DNA of 44,837 nt, taken from contig JBBHKE010000779.1 in the NCBI GenBank assembly GCA_037447655.1, positions 1 to 44,837 of the forward strand. The letters run 5' to 3'. The position numbers and the translations under genes were made by a program. The stretch is from Zygnema cylindricum. Lineage: Eukaryota > Streptophyta > Zygnematophyceae > Zygnematales > Zygnemataceae. This document shows positions 43,813 to 44,837 of the stretch, in pieces. The notes under the pieces are model-generated. The model was given only the letters and a program-made list of their open reading frames with translations. It ran no database searches and was not told the DNA's origin. Every line of letters starts with the position of its first letter. Position 1 is the stretch's first letter.

Positions 43813-44837
43813 TGAAACTCTGAGACCTCCATAAGTCCTCAGAGTGGACAGCTTCCAAGAAGCCTCTAGGATAATCCTGACCCCTTTGTGTTTCAGCAAA
43901 AAATAACTGCCACCTTGACAGACAAAAACTATGACCAACTTCACCCTTGTGAAGACAAGACTCCCCTGAGACGATAGCAAAAAGAATCTCTAAATTTGCT
44001 CCCCTGAGTAGTAAGTTTTGGAGGGTCAAAGTTGACCTTTTGTACAGAAGCTCTCTGGGAGAGAGGATCCTATCTCCTAATTTTTCTAAGTCCTATCTCT
44101 CTCACAGACTCTATCTACTGATGTACGGAACCAATCAAATTTCTCCTCCGTACACAAAAGTGCAGTCACTGGTGTACTTTATGTACGGAAATTGTACAAC
44201 CTGGCCTAAATGTCGACACATGTCATATCCGGATTCAGTGCCGTAATCTCTTGAGATACCACGATCCAATGTAATTTCGCCACGTGTCATCCGATGTGGC
44301 GATGCCCACAAACCGCCAAATTCTTCTTCCGAGATCTAGGCGCTAATTCTGGCCGTCCGATTAAATTTACATTTTGATCGGAGCCGTAATAAATACATGC
44401 GCGGTATTTGTTTCGCTTACGAAATCAATGCGCGGTATTGATTTCTTATCCGTACCGCAATTCGTACTTCTACACTACCGGTTCTATGTATCTCGTAAAC
44501 AATTATAGTTAAATGATTTATCCTACGTATTAATGTTTAAATTGTTATCAAACTATATAGTGCGTAACACTACTTCAAGATTTAACGGCTAAGGTTACCG
44601 ACAACCGGCAGCTTGCCGTCCGGCAGGTACCAGGTTCAAATCCTGTGGCCGTCGCATATATTTTTACTTAATAAACCCCAAATATATATTTCCCGTAAAC
44701 CTCAGGATAGCCTAAGTAGCCATGGCTCTAGCTTCCTCTCCAATTTCTCAGTGACTGCGACAAGTTTAAGAGTTGGAGAGAGAAGTTAGAGGTAGACTGC
44801 CTCGACTTTTTTCTTATTTTTGACCTAGAAAATACTC
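43813..44837 (-). mobile_element. LTR E (copia 2/3 family), running off the window
   Basis: Starts TGAAACTCTGAGACCTCC inside the gypsy 5' LTR and aligns with LTR A to its last bases (CCTAGAAAATAC), so only about 25 bases are missing. It has five GTAC motifs and CCAAT (44,121-44,200), CGCCACGTGTC (44,279-44,289), a tRNA-like segment and a hairpin. Whether it is a solo LTR or the end of a full element lies outside the window. Confidence 0.88.
44572..44812 (+). ncRNA. Candidate Pol III unit inside LTR E
   Basis: Homologous to the unit in LTR A. The D-arm-like part is decayed, but there is a perfect B box GGTTCAAATCC at 44,633-44,643 inside a perfect T-arm stem (CAGG/CCTG), a long hairpin pairing 44,726-44,743 with 44,773-44,791, and T6 at 44,807-44,812. 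Length about 241 nt. Confidence 0.42.

Overview
The window is eukaryotic repeat DNA with no host protein-coding gene that I can recognise. It looks like pericentromeric or other heterochromatic sequence. The Ty1/copia polyproteins are of the type common in land plants and streptophyte algae, and the LTRs carry G-box-like CACGTG and CCAAT elements. The Ty3/gypsy polyprotein ends in a PHD finger, which I associate with green-lineage and algal elements. I therefore lean to a plant or streptophyte alga, at moderate confidence. One 10-N assembly gap (20,640-20,649) means the order of what lies left and right of it is not proven.

Layout. (1) 1-13,622: an uninterrupted 40-bp satellite with higher-order duplications. 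(2) 13,623-15,328: a TG...CA block flanked by ACTTA direct repeats. It consists of a copia LTR (family X) plus 629 bp of unassigned sequence. (3) 15,329-17,971: a second array of the same satellite. (4) 17,972-20,639: the LTR X copy again, at the identical satellite junction, followed by a minus-strand copia (copia 1) that runs into the gap. (5) 20,650-21,621: unassigned sequence with a cluster of TATCGCGATA/CGATATATCG palindromes. (6) 21,622-25,436: minus-strand copia 2 (3' LTR and pol), truncated exactly where (7) plus-strand copia 3 (25,437-31,437) begins. (8) 31,438-43,812: a minus-strand Ty3/gypsy element. Its body is split by LTR insertions B (37,348-38,528) and C (38,635-40,921, itself holding solo LTR D at 39,411-40,455). 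LTR E (43,813 to the window end) cuts its 5' LTR.

Relations and history. Copia 2, copia 3 and LTRs A-E belong to one LTR family. Order of events read from nesting: gypsy inserted first, then B, C and E into it, then D into C. Copia 3 inserted into copia 2. All pol genes are broken by stops or frameshifts, but the gypsy RT-RNase H-integrase frame is nearly open and its LTRs differ by only a few per cent, so it is fairly young.

Most interesting observation. The copia 2/3 LTR family contains, antisense to the retroelement, what looks like an RNA polymerase III unit of about 236-241 nt. It has a tRNA-like head with A and B boxes, a long hairpin, a short hairpin and a T5-T6 run. The same layout recurs in LTRs A, B, D and E, with the tRNA-like head also in both copia 3 LTRs. 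I saw no CRISPR array, rRNA, prokaryotic operon or intact gene system.
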